In this document: positions 38,601-48,975 of the stretch, one piece after another
Numbering within the stretch: the stretch's first letter is position 1
Layout: the number at the start of each line of letters is the position of its first letter
Source: Dasyornis broadbenti
Taxonomy: Eukaryota > Chordata > Aves > Passeriformes > Dasyornithidae
Length of the DNA stretch: 64,000 bases
NCBI GenBank assembly: GCA_013397935.1
Contig: VZRN01000251.1
Location: 124,656-188,655, forward strand
Direction of reading: 5' to 3'
Position numbers and translations under genes: made by a program
Notes under the pieces: model-generated
What the model was told of the DNA's origin: nothing
The model's database searches: none
What the model saw: the letters and a program-made list of their open reading frames with translations, nothing else

Positions 38601-41600
38601 AGCTGCGTGTAAAATGATCCATCACACCAATCAATTAAAACTAACTGCTCTAAAATACCTGTTCTGGAGCCAAAAGCAGTGATCATGACACAATTTCAGA
38701 GCCAACAAGCAAAGCAAAAATTACCAGAACGTTGTTTAACTTGGAATATCCCTTGTTTTTACTTTATTTTTTTCTGTCTACGATTAGAGTTCTTGCTCAA
38801 AGGATACTTTTAATTCCTTGAACATTAGATGGCACAGTGACTGCCTAAAATAACAAAAATGAGATTAATAATTTTAAATAGAGAAAATGATATATTTTAA
38901 AATAACAACATTAGGTAATGAAGGACACGATTTCATCCTGAAACAACCATTCCTCCTCTATATACAAGATCAGTTCTGACATTTCCCCCTCTTTATAAGC
39001 ATATTCAACCATTCATATCTAGTGTTGTGTAGTGGCCTAGGAGCCCTCCTGTCGTAACAAGATGCTTTTCAGAAGTGTTTGTGCCACTGTTGCAGAAAAT
39101 TGTTCATCATATGGGCATGATGGAAATAATGATAATATCCTGATTAATGTTTTATCTGTCTCAGCCAGGTAAAAAGTCTGCTTGGTGTGAAGATCACAAA
39201 TTTAATACAGACTTAAAACATTTAATCATTCTTTTTGGAAGACCATTAAATCCTTTCTTTTACTGACCTATAACCTGATTTTATAGGTATTTTGGAGAAA
39301 CAACTTGAAGACATGGTAATGTTTACTTTACATCTCCTATTAAGATTGGCTCAATCTGGCAAGCATATGGATGAGAAAACAGGAACTGGGGGAAGAACTT
39401 GGTCAAAGAGAATGTGTATATGGAAGTGTGTGGTCTGTTTTAACTTCTGACTGTAAATCACCTCCAGTGCCAGGGTGGAACAACTCAGCAACTAAAAGCA
39501 TGGAGATGACTAACAGGGGACTTTGTGTTCTGCCTGTAAAGAAAGTATAAGAGGCAGCTAAGGTTATCTTTCAATTTTGAAATGACCAACTAAGGCTTGC
39601 AATGAACACATTTTCCAGAAAACTGTGACAATAGTCAGCAAGTCTGAGTTCTGTTTCTGCTTTCGTACTCTGCACTGCTGTAGAAAATCTTTCAGGACTA
39701 GGCCAGTTGAGTCTCATCTCCTTAAACCACTCTTGACTTGTTTTCTCACTCTGCCAGAATTCAATCTATTGTGACAGAAATGCTGTATGCTCAGAGTGCC
39801 CAGGATTCTTTGGTACAAGAGCACTCATTTGACAGAACACTGCGATATAAAGCCCAAGATACATCAGATCTACACCTTGCTCTGCAAGGCTCCCATGGCA
39901 GAAGGTAGTGCTAAAAACCATATCCAAAGATTTATTCCTACTGAGTCTGTGAGCTTCAGAATAACAATACAGTCAAACAACACTCTTCATCTACTTTATT
40001 CACTCAAGTTGTAATGCCTCAATTTACCACAAGCAGAGGTTTGTGTAATAAATGTACACAGTAACCTGAGCTACAAGAACTGCAGGATATCTTGTACAGG
40101 CAGATGCTATGGATTGCTATTTGTGGTTTATAATACATACTGTTGCACTGCAGGTACAATTCACTTTTGTACCATCCTCCTCAGTATAACTTAAATTACC
40201 AGCAACAAAACCTTTAGTTGTGGACAGCTGGAAAAAAGTAAGTTGTTTAGAGTAAATGGGAAGTTACAGGCTGCCGTGTTACTATATTGCACAGACAAAG
40301 CAAGAAATCTCTGAAAAGAATTGACTGGTACTAAGCAGTGATTCTCTGCCATCAGCCCTTTAAATACTAAGTAAAGTTGTTGTCCTCATGGACATAAAGG
40401 CTTACTTACAATAACTAATTTTAGATACAAAGGAAGCCTTGTAAGGCACGAGATACAAGTAAATTTGACAAGTTGTTACATTTCTCATGTACTTAAGTTT
40501 TCATTTAACCCCAAGTTAGCAATTCCTTTGAGTACAAACTCCTAAACAGGTGCCTTGCACTCCGAAGTTCAAGCACTGCCTTCACTAGATGGTGACAGCC
40601 CCTATGATTTTTATCTGGCAGTGTTGTCCCAAACTCTTTGATAAAAGCAAACTCTACGAATTTTCTGTGAAGAAAGAGTGCCACCATAAAGCATAATTAG
40701 GTATCATTGGCACCAGGGAGACTTTTAATTTTAACTATTTAATTCCTGCTGATAACTTTTTGTGATATTTCTCCTTTCAGTTAGTCAGTTTAATTCAGTT
40801 TGGAAATAATAACAAAAACATTGATAAGAAGCCACTTACTACATGTAGACTTCTCCGAGGTATCTTAAGCATGCAAGAAATGTCATTGATGATTTGGTCC
40901 ACAACACTTTGGCTACCAAACAGTAGAGTGTCTGAGTAATATATATCTCTATCAAAACAAAATGAGAATTTTATAAAGAGCATGGTTAATCAGATAAACC
41001 TAAAGCTTTCTACATACAGGAATCCCACAGGTTTGCCACCTGTAGGCTGTTTTCCACAAAAACATACTTAAAACACAGCTTTATTTGAAATTACAGAAAT
41101 TGACTCTGTTACCTTTTAGTTGCATAAGTGTTGCTCTGCACCATCTTATAGATCATAGATAATATTTTGAGCATCAGAGCTGAAAAAAAATGCATTTTAC
41201 AAAATAGTCTATCCATTTTCAGAAATGCATATACAATCATTCATCTTTATATTAAACCGTATTTGTGTCCCATAAATAAAACTTTGAAATGTATTTTAAT
41301 GTGCTGTGAAAATATGGAGAGACTGTACTAATCAATAGACTCATTAATTTCTACCATAATGAGAAAAAATATGAGGGAGTTAAGTGAGGGAATGTGTGCT
41401 CTAATGTCCAGGCCAAGAAATGAAATGACTGAGTTAGAAGAAGAAATGAGTTTATTGTCTGTATTCCAAGATTCCTTTCCTAGCCAGCTTTTTGAAGAAG
41501 GGTAATGTTTTTACTGTAAGACCTTTTGAATATGCCTTTAGCTGATATTCATTAAGGGAGGGGAGAAACTCTAACAATATTGTATTAATTTCACTGTCAC

Positions 41601-44600
41601 TCATTATAATTTAATAGAGAAAAGAAAAGGGCTGAAAGGCTGGTCATAGTATGAAGTTATATCAGCCACACACTTCTAAACTAAATGGCATATTTTAATT
41701 TGGGTTTGTTTTATTATTTTTTTTTTTAAATGAAGTTTTGAACTAAAATAAAATTTAAAAAAATCCCAAGAACTCTGCTTTGAACTTTTATTTAACTTAC
41801 CAAATCTTTTTGCTGAGTGAGGGCAGTCACTTCTTATTTGTTTCGTAGTACACCGTGGTATCATCTGTAGACCTACAGAGTCTTTAAATCTGAATTTGCA
41901 AACAAACACAACAAACTGCAAACTCACTGAGTACATTTAAGTTGTTCCCTGCAAGGTAACTCAGACTCAGAAAATCCTTTCCATCATCAAATACAAAAAT
42001 GCTATTTTCAGACTCAGCACAGAAACCATCAGCTTGGGTGGGGTTGGAGTGGCCAAAGGAAAAAGGCAGGGAAGAGTTTCTCAAGATGCTTCAAGACTGA
42101 ATTAAAGCATAAAGTAGATAAGTTTCCAGACAAAAGTAGAGACAAGAAAAGTATTTTAGAGATGTTTAGAAGAGTTAATAGAGCAGCATCAGTTATAACT
42201 TAGTATTAAAACAAAGAAATAAATGAGAAGAAGAAAATGTGAATCATTATTAAAATAAAAATCAAGCCTGACACAAATGACTTACTGACTATTTCAGAAT
42301 ACAATAATATGATCTAATTTATGCCTTTAATTTTTTATCAGAATAACTCAATTGGATTCTGTTATTAACTTTTGGGGGAAAAAAAGATGGTCCATCCTGC
42401 TCTCTACACAGTTGTTTAACCTAAATGAGCTCCACTACTTCATGCTTCACCATTTCTCATCTGAAGGGGCACATTTCACCAAAAGAATTGGTTATTTTCT
42501 TAAGGACACTTCATTACTTAACTCAAAATCATATTGGTGCCTTACGATATGGCAGTCCTATCTTTAATTCTTTTTCACTTCAGACTTTCGTGTGTACTTT
42601 TAAAAAGTACTGGTGGTGTCATGGCTTTAATTTTACCTAAACCCACCTCATTTCGCCAAGTGGGTTTGTCCAAGGTTTTGCTCCGTGCGTCCTTTGGGTG
42701 GCAGAGCGCACACGCTGCACAATTCTACAGGGACAGCCCAATGCAGCATCTGCCCGCCAGCTTTAAGGTAACTTTCTTGCCTTCGTGTTGCGACATTTAA
42801 AAGTTACTTGTGCTTTTCCCTTGCCTGCACCCAACATTGTAACCGAAAAGGAGGAAAACTGTAATCAAGACTCTCCTGAATTGCTCTCAGGTTAAACCTG
42901 GATCACTCCAATTCTTCCCAGGACTGTACTTCAGCAGAGTAGTTTTCTGTAACACATAGTTGAGATTACACTTCTCCACCAGAAATAATGGTTCTGCTCT
43001 TTTTAATGTGATTGATGACTCTTATTTTTCACATACTGTGATTTTAACTCGTTTTAATTTGAACATTTTCCTCCATATGTGTTTGGATGGTAACTAACAG
43101 CTCACATTTGTTTTTCTAGCATGGAATGCCAGTTCCCCAAAGACTGCCAAAAATTGCAAAACTTTGTTATAGTATTTTAATTTTACAGACATCTGAGTGA
43201 AACATTTTTGTCAAACTATCAAGACACAAACCATTAAATTCCCTGGAACATACAAGCCTTTCAGTTAACTGATTACCTTCAGGCCCCTCAGGTTTTTTGA
43301 TTGGCAGAAGTTTATTGTTCTCATTAAACGAGTATTCCACCAAAATGTTACGCCTGGAAAGTTTGCTGTGCTTCCTCAACCTTAGATGTTTGTAATATGT
43401 CCACTTACAAGCACCTCTGCAATTTTATCAGTCTGAATATCCTTTCACCCTCTGATGTCCGAAGCTGTTACAAGGCCAGAGACCAATTTGTGTCTTCCCT
43501 TGTTCTTTTGCATATATACTGTAGAAAACAGCTAATCTCTCTGTTTTGGGGATTTTCAGTTTAAATGAGCTCTTTGGGAAAATATTGTTGCACAAACAAC
43601 TTCTACAAATCACAGCGAGTGATAGAAAGGACAGGTTTCTTTTTCTCGGATCCTGTCTAGAAAAGCTGGCATAGGATCTGAAATTTACACAACATACTGC
43701 AAACTTGGTTTGCTTTGTTTTGCTGGTAACAAACCAAGAACACAACACGGGTAAGAAACACAACAGGGAGAGGTGAGATGCATCTTCTCAGAAGAATAAA
43801 AGGATAAGTTTATTGCTACCATTTTTAGAAATAAGATACCATGAGGAAAAGCAGGAAAAAAAGAAAAGAGGAAACACTGGAAGGGTTTGGAGGACAGAAT
43901 TGCCAGTGATTTCTTCCAGCCTAAAAGAGGTTTTTTCACTCTAACACAACCTGTCATTTCTGGTTTCTACTGCTTCTAGAAAAGGATTGTTTCTAGGACC
44001 TCCCTTTCCTTTCCAAACCCTATTACAGTAGTTTTACATTTCCCTTTATGCTATGGTCTGCTATTACTTAAGACGTGATGCCTGTTCAGAGTGGTTACTA
44101 AACATTACTTTTTATTTGTCCATTACTTAAAAAAATTATTTATTGATTCTAAGAGAATGATTATGTATGAATGAATTTTCTGGAAGTTAAATAATCAGAT
44201 TCATATTCATGGCAGTTATAGTAATAAAAGGCAGGACTTTTAAATATTTACTACTTACTCTATGTTCCTCCAGTCTGTTCTGTTAGCTAGAGTGAGGACA
44301 GGTGCTTTTTTTTGGGCCAAGCTTTCAAGTACACCTTGAATAACGTTTTCTATTGCTTCAAGAACTGCAGAACTGAAACAAAGACAATTAATGGCACAGA
44401 TCGTACGACAAAATCTAGTTCTACTTTAAGTTTTCATCAACGCCCCTCTTACAAAAATTATGTAAGCCAACACTGCTTACAGCATACGTCAGTTTCAGAA
44501 ACATGGAGCAATACTTTTGGGTTTTAGTTGTATTTTGCTCAGTTTCCCTAAACCCGTTGCCTTTCCATTCCAGATGCATGACTACAGGACACAAGCTAAA

Positions 44601-46302
44601 GTATATTTCTATTTGATCCTGTAACCATCAAATTTTTCACCAGCTGAACTTTTAGACCAACTGGCTGGTTTGTAACTAATGATTAATGTTTTACTATAAA
44701 TGAGGTAATATTGGCTTTGGCCATGATTTTGGCAAAGTTGTTTTTAAATGCCATAAATTTGAAAATTGTTCAAGAGTACAATTACTTCCTGTTGTACTAT
44801 TGCACATTAACCTTTTGATCTGTTGTCCTGAACAAACTGTTTAGGATTTTAATTACATGAAAGCTCAGTCTCAACAGCCACACCATGGAAAGAATAAAAT
44901 CTGTATCTTTCACCTGAAAAGACAAAGTAGCCTTGCAGCAGATTCCTTACAGCAAAACTCCGGGCTGGTTTGAGTGTTATGACAGATGCTTTTTATTTAC
45001 AGAAGCAATCTGACTCCAGCATTCCAGCTGTCCTTAAAATTACAAGTATACTCTACACTATCCTAAGTCTATCAGCTTCCACACTCCCCACTTTGCTAAA
45101 ACTAGATCACAAATTTTTTTTAGAGCAATTTAAAACTCTAGCGTAACAAAAATTACTGTTGAAGACAATAAAAATACGTATGGGTGGATGGATGGAAGAA
45201 TAGATAGAGAGGTAGGAATTCTAAATCACATCATTGTTTTCATACTCATAAATATTTTACTTATTTATTTGATTCTTTCCACTGTAGCTTTCTTAATATT
45301 CCAGAGGTACTTCAAAGTTTGCTGCAGAATTTGCAAATCCAGGTTTCTGTTCCAATCCCAATTTCCCCATTTGTTAGCCAACAGAAACTGGAAATGTAAT
45401 ATGTAAAATGCAAAATAGGAGGAAGAGGACGGGAAGTCTACGTGTACCTCCTGCTGATATTCTGTCTCTTTTTGCAGAGATTATCTGAATTTTAATAAGC
45501 AAACATATGACACTGGCCAAGTATGCCTACTTAAAATTCACTGTGGTTTAGTTAACAGTGACATCTGAGCACAGAAGGGGAAGGTGCTGCGCAGCTCACA
45601 GGGTTTGCCTGATCATTTTTAACAGGTTGCAGCACGAGTGGATACTTGTTTCTATATAGAACGAGAACTGATCTTCAACATAAATAGCATAAAAGATTCA
45701 TATTATAGCACCTTTAGCAAGCTAACGAGACACACAAAAGAAACAGTTACAAATAAAAATCTGCAATGTAACAAACCAACACACTCCAAAACTTAGAACC
45801 ATGTATTGCTGAAGTCATGAGCCAGAGACCAAGAACTCTCCAAATACTGAAGTTAATAATACCCTTTTCCTTTAAAAATACCTTCACGATGCTCCCAGAT
45901 TGTTCTGGCCACTGAGGCTGACATACTGTGTGCAGAAAGACTCTTTAAAAATTGACGAGGGTTTTTTGTTGGTGTAATTCAGTATGCTCATTTTGTCACA
46001 GTTTTCTGTATTTCTGTCTGTAGCCACAGACTTTTTGGAGAGGTCTGAGGGAATGAAGATGCCGTTTGCAATCTGAGAGCCCATTTCTTTCTGCATTGGA
46101 TTATGTTTCTGCTTTAGCATGGGCCTGTTAGGTGCAATGGTATTCTACCCACTTAAGCATTACCACAGAAAGAGAGTACAGGTGCTATTTTCCACATCTT
46201 TTACCTGGGAACGTGGCTCTCCTGACCAGACAGATTTGTTTCCCTGGAGCTGGCCTCATTCCCAGCTGGCACTTCAGTGGAACACAGACCGTGCTCCTCC
46301 AT
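35515..46302 (-). CDS. SPO11: SPO11 meiotic double-strand-break protein (topoisomerase VI A-like), thirteen exons
   Basis: Exons are 46302-46205 (candidate), 44372-44259, 41889-41801, 41179-41113, 40948-40840, 40227-40141, 38844-38808, 38584-38475, 37594-37495, 36984-36947, 36289-36213, 36017-35906 and 35634-35515. Joined they give 1,158 nt, or 385 residues, against 396 in human. Every phase fits. The catalytic tyrosine pair is in RDIYYSD (Y126-Y127). Toprim metal ligands are in LIVEKD (E213) and LMDADPHG (D266, D268). The C-terminus is NKLQFGGWL. In the family, SPO11 with TOPOVIBL forms covalent 5'-DNA breaks that start meiotic recombination in germ-cell nuclei. No stop, frameshift or lost active-site residue was found, so the gene looks functional. 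The first exon rests on phase and position only. Confidence 0.93.
35906..36017 (-). CDS. SPO11: SPO11 exon 12
   Basis: 112 nt encoding LNIRKDALIPFTKQDQNK to QPLWKKE. The acceptor is TTTGCAG|ATTAAA and the donor GAA|GTATGT. Confidence 0.96.
36213..36289 (-). CDS. SPO11: SPO11 exon 11
   Basis: 77 nt encoding SMSFEAHHLTVPSIKWLGLL to SDLK. The acceptor is TTTCAG|TCCATG and the donor AAGAG|GTGAGT. Confidence 0.97.
36947..36984 (-). CDS. SPO11: SPO11 exon 10 (38-nt small exon)
   Basis: Encodes GVEIMCIYKYGSV across the junction. The acceptor is ACCCAG|GTGTGG and the donor GTG|GTGAGT. It joins directly to DADPH in exon 9. Confidence 0.95.
37495..37594 (-). CDS. SPO11: SPO11 exon 9 (Toprim DAD motif)
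   Basis: 100 nt encoding GRGIPDLNTRLLVRKLWDS to FTLMDADPH. The DxD metal ligands are intact. The acceptor is TTTAG|GGAAGA and the donor CATG|GTAAAT. Confidence 0.97.
38475..38584 (-). CDS. SPO11: SPO11 exon 8 (Toprim glutamate)
   Basis: 110 nt encoding NLTSHAKFMLIVEKDATFQ to SPCIMIT, with the metal-binding Glu in VEKD. The acceptor ACAAAAG|AT has no pyrimidine tract, consistent with the U12-type intron before it. The donor is ACG|GTATGC. Confidence 0.94.
38585..38807 (-). other. SPO11: Probable U12-type intron (SPO11 intron 7)
   Basis: The 5' end is GTATCCTTT, the exact U12 GT-subtype donor consensus. Near the 3' end the branch-site-like CCTTAAC (38598-38592) lies about 8-9 nt before the AG, and there is no polypyrimidine tract. 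These are the defining features of minor-spliceosome introns. Confidence 0.8.
38808..38844 (-). CDS. SPO11: SPO11 exon 7 (37-nt small exon)
   Basis: Encodes AVTVPSNVQGIK plus one base, matching human AVAVPSNIQGIR. The acceptor is TTTTAG|GCAGTC. The donor is A|GTATCCTTT, a U12-type 5' splice site. Confidence 0.95.
40141..40227 (-). CDS. SPO11: SPO11 exon 6
   Basis: 87 nt encoding LSTTKGFVAGNLSYTEEDG to NCTCSAT. The acceptor is TTCCAG|CTGTCC and the donor ACA|GTATGT. Phase 0 on both sides. Confidence 0.95.
40840..40948 (-). CDS. SPO11: SPO11 exon 5 (catalytic tyrosine)
   Basis: 109 nt encoding RDIYYSDTLLFGSQSVVDQ to RRSLHV. It carries the YY pair, one of which is the nucleophile that attacks DNA in SPO11. 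The acceptor is GATAG|AGATAT and the donor GTA|GTAAGT. Confidence 0.97.
41113..41179 (-). CDS. SPO11: SPO11 exon 4
   Basis: 67 nt encoding ALMLKILSMIYKMVQSNTYA then TK. The acceptor is TTTTCAG|CTCTGA and the donor AAAAG|GTAACA. Too short to stand out as an open frame. Confidence 0.95.
41801..41889 (-). CDS. SPO11: SPO11 exon 3
   Basis: 89 nt encoding FKDSVGLQMIPRCTTKQIRS to HSAKRF. The acceptor is ATTCAG|ATTTAA and the donor TTTG|GTAAGT. Confidence 0.95.
44259..44372 (-). CDS. SPO11: SPO11 exon 2
   Basis: 114 nt encoding SAVLEAIENVIQGVLESLAQ and on to NRTDWRNI. The acceptor is TTTCAG|TTCTGC and the donor GA|GTAAGT. It matches the helical segment following the human N-terminus. Confidence 0.93.
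46205..46302 (-). CDS. SPO11: Candidate SPO11 exon 1
   Basis: An ATG at 46302-46300 opens 98 nt starting MEEHGLCSTEV and ending at CCCAG|GTAAAAG. It ends in phase 2, exactly what exon 2 requires; the junction codon AG+T encodes Ser, as at the matching place in human SPO11 (Ser-Ser before EVLASIEN). An in-frame TGA lies 18 nt upstream, so this is the first Met. The encoded 32 residues show no clear similarity to the human N-terminus, which is fast-evolving. The Kozak context is weak at -3 (T) but has G at +4. Confidence 0.6.
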
Positions 46303-46497
46303 GAAGGCCGGTGCAGGTCAGCCCAGCTTCTCTGGAGAGGGAAGAAGCCCTGTTAAAAAGAGACAGAAGAGAGAGGTTACCACAGAAATTAGAAATGTCT
46401 CTTTTGCCTGATAGCTGGAAAACTCATGATCTGAGCTCAAACCACAGGGTCAGAGAGAAAAGGCAGAAATTTTCTCCAGAAACCAAAGTCAAGGTTT
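46303..46497 (-). promoter_or_regulatory. SPO11: Probable SPO11 5'UTR and proximal promoter
   Basis: The stretch between the candidate start codon and the minisatellite. No TATA box or CpG island of the kind seen at RBM38 and RAE1 is evident. The assignment depends on exon 1 being right. Confidence 0.35.
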
Positions 46498-46910
46498 TCC
46501 CGCCCTTCCTGAGATACTGGCTGAGAGCTTCTCCCACCCTTCCTGGCTGACCAAGGGCTTTTCCTGCTCTTCCTGACCAACCAAGGGATTCTCCCACTCT
46601 TCCTAATTGACTGAGGACTTTTCCTGCCCTTCCAGAATGATCAAGGGCTTCTTCCAGTCTTTCTGACCAGCTGAGGGCTTTCCCACCCTTCCTGACCAAC
46701 TGAGGGCTTTTCCTGTCCAGACTGACCAACCGAGAGCTTTTCGCACTCTTCCTAACAGACCGATGGCTTTTCCCACCCTTCCTGACCAGCCAAGGGCTCT
46801 TCCCACCTGTCCTGACCAAGCCAGGGCTGCTCCTGCTGGTTTGGATGCACTGAGGGCGTTTCCCGCCTTTTTCTGACTGACCAATGGCCTTCCCCGCCCT
46901 CGCTGACAGA
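46498..46910. repeat. Minisatellite, about 14 units of 30 bp
   Basis: The core CCTGACCAACCAAGGGCTTT and diverged variants recur every 30 bp, with one 29-bp step near 46680. Units begin at about 46501, 46531, 46561 and so on to 46891. In the first half, units alternate between CTCCCAC and TTCCTGC starts, suggesting an older 60-bp dimer. Because 30 is a multiple of three, long open frames run through it (46424-46945 on minus, for example); these are composition artefacts. It lies about 195 bp upstream of the candidate SPO11 ATG. Confidence 0.92.
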
Positions 46911-47825
46911 CAGGCGATGGCTCCGCCCACCTCTGCAGGCCGCACCCATGGCCTACACTAGACACTGGCCCTCAGGCCCATCCATGGAGCTGATGTCTGA
47001 CCACAAATTCCACACATTCCACAGCGCCCAGGTTTCTGGAATAAATCCAGCCAGGCTGGCTAGAAAGCGGTCAAACAGCTCATCAGTACTTTCCTCATCC
47101 AGCCATTTCTCTCTCCCTTAATCTCGAATGTTCCCAACTGGCGGGAAGGTGAGAGAGACAGAACTCTAGTGCAACTCCAGATGTTGAAAAATCTACCTCC
47201 TTCCCCAAAGTGGAATTCAACTTCTACTGAGATTAAAGATTTAACACTACTTTTTATCATTTGCCTTCAGCATTCTGAAAGTTTACGACAGTCTTGTGAT
47301 ATGTTGTCAAATCTTTCTCAATACGCTGTTAAAGTCTAGTGTTCTGAACAAACAATAAAGCCCAATTCTAAGAGTTATGAATCACTGGTTACCAGAGAAG
47401 CTGGAATTTAAGAAAAAAGTGCTAGATTTTGTAAGGCTTATGGCTGAACTGAGGTTGTTATTCATGTGGCATCCCCGGCCAGAGGGCAGCACTGCAGAAT
47501 GGGTGACACAGCCAGACATGGACAGCGAATTTGGGAAGAAGCCCCGCACATGATGAGTATTTTGGTGCATTTAATCTTCAGGTGTTCAGCATTTCCTACC
47601 AAAAAAATCCCATCTGTCACTTCAGAAAGTTTAAATTCATCGTGATTGCAAAGAGAAAATACAGCTCTCCTGGGAATCCTTGTGCAGGTGAGAGGAGCAG
47701 CCCCCTGGTACTCCTTGGCACGCTGTAGTTCTACAGTGTTTTTGTGTGCAGAGATCAAGGCTCCTGCACCATCAGCACCTTGGCAAAAAAACCCAGATTT
47801 TACAAACTTGAACTGCTCTCACCTT

Positions 47826-47883
47826 TGCCAAGGTGTATTTTCACCTCACCTTTGCAGTTATCATATGCCAAGGTGTATTTTCA
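47826..47883. repeat. Partial tandem duplication, 40-bp period
   Basis: TGCCAAGGTGTATTTTCA occurs at 47826-47843 and again at 47866-47883. Its 8-bp start is also present inverted (CCTTGGCA) near 47778-47785. Confidence 0.7.
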
Positions 47884-48879
47884 GCTCCTAACTGTGTCAT
47901 CATAATTCGCTCCTCATAGAAGTTGCCCTGAGACTGTTAGAAGTTACTTAGGACATAAATATCTTAAGGCTTGTCCTTTCTAGAGAAAAAATTTCAAAGC
48001 CCACTGTTGATAACATCATCTTTTACGCAGAGCAATAGGCAATGTTGGAAGCTATGCTTGATCCAGCTCACAGCCAACAGCATTTCAAACATTGCGATGC
48101 TTAGACTTGTTAGCAGCTTAGATGATCTGGTTTTTTAAATGTTACTCCCTTAGCTACTGCCACTGAACCTTTCTTCTTTGGTACTTGTATGAGTGAGCCA
48201 TCCAAATCCACCCTGCGTCGGTAATTAAAAAATTCATGCGTTGATTTGTTCAAGGAAAACCTCAGGCTATGGTGATATGAGCACCTTGTGCTTCAATTAA
48301 CACAGGGAAGCCAAAGAAAGGGGAATTAATAAATTGAAATTTCCAGATCTTTCATCTTAAGTCTTTGGCCTTTAGGTATCTTGAGATCACTCCGGAAATA
48401 TTTATGTAAAATCTCTGTAGCTCTTTCCAACAACTCAACATCAAAATCAACAGATTTTTGTTTGATATGGAACTGCCAAAATTATACCATGCCCCCAGCA
48501 ACAGACTGCAAACAAAACTAAATACATCAACTTACAAGAAGCCAGTTTAATGACTTACTTCTTCTTCGTAGCATCGAACAGCGATCATAAAAAACACAAC
48601 TAAAATACTCAGTGCTTATATCTGAGTTAACAAAAACAAGTAACAAAAACAAAATTTCCATGCTTCAAACTTAATACTGCACATATATCTGTAAATATAA
48701 ATATTTCTAACCAGATAAATTTTTGTCCAGAATATGATAAGTAAGTGAACTACAACCAAGAAATGAACTAGGAGGTTGTTTACCTAGATTCCTCTTTCTT
48801 TCTTTATTTTCCCTTTTTAAAATCTGCTTATCAAAAAACCTGCCAAAACTAAATTCCAAATATCGACTACATATCAAAA

Positions 48880-48975
48880 AAACCATAAAAATATGTATAT
48901 ACACATTTACAGATAAATGCGTATAAATATATACCCTAATAAGTATTTATATACATTTGTAGATATGTATAAGAA
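48880..48975. repeat. AT-rich low-complexity tract
   Basis: Alternating TATATA/ATATAC-type sequence with several imperfect copies of ATATATACA and GTATAAATAT. No function is claimed. Confidence 0.7.

Larger units (their letters stand above)
35635..46204 (-). other. SPO11: SPO11 introns
   Basis: Twelve introns. The larger ones are intron 1 (44373-46204), intron 2 (41890-44258), intron 3 (41180-41800), intron 5 (40228-40839), intron 6 (38845-40140), intron 8 (37595-38474), intron 9 (36985-37494) and intron 10 (36290-36946). All are AT-rich and I see no nested gene. Intron 7 (38585-38807, 223 bp) has U12-type signals. Intron 12 (35635-35905) contains a stop soon after the exon 12 frame, so its retention would truncate the protein. 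Confidence 0.85.

Noticed and set aside
38585..38602. Alternative start of SPO11 exon 8 at CAG|CTAACC
   Set aside because: It would add NLNTKD, which aligns poorly, and the segment contains the U12 branch-site-like CCTTAAC. The start at 38584 restores the human-like junction.
40505..40560. A minus-strand stretch resembling a decayed SPO11 exon (SLYSKELLTWG)
   Set aside because: It looked like a broken version of the LSTSKG exon, but the intact exon was found at 40141-40227 with correct splice sites and phases. The resemblance is chance.
46424..46945. 173-codon and 120-codon minus-strand open frames through the minisatellite
   Set aside because: They exist because the repeat unit is 30 bp without stops. 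Composition is low-complexity, two frames are open at once and there is no homology.
46960..47120. Minus-strand reading with DELFDRFLASLAGF upstream of SPO11
   Set aside because: It faintly recalls the human SPO11 N-terminus, but it has no start codon in frame, no suitable phase-2 donor and an in-frame stop at each end. The exon at 46205-46302 fits better.
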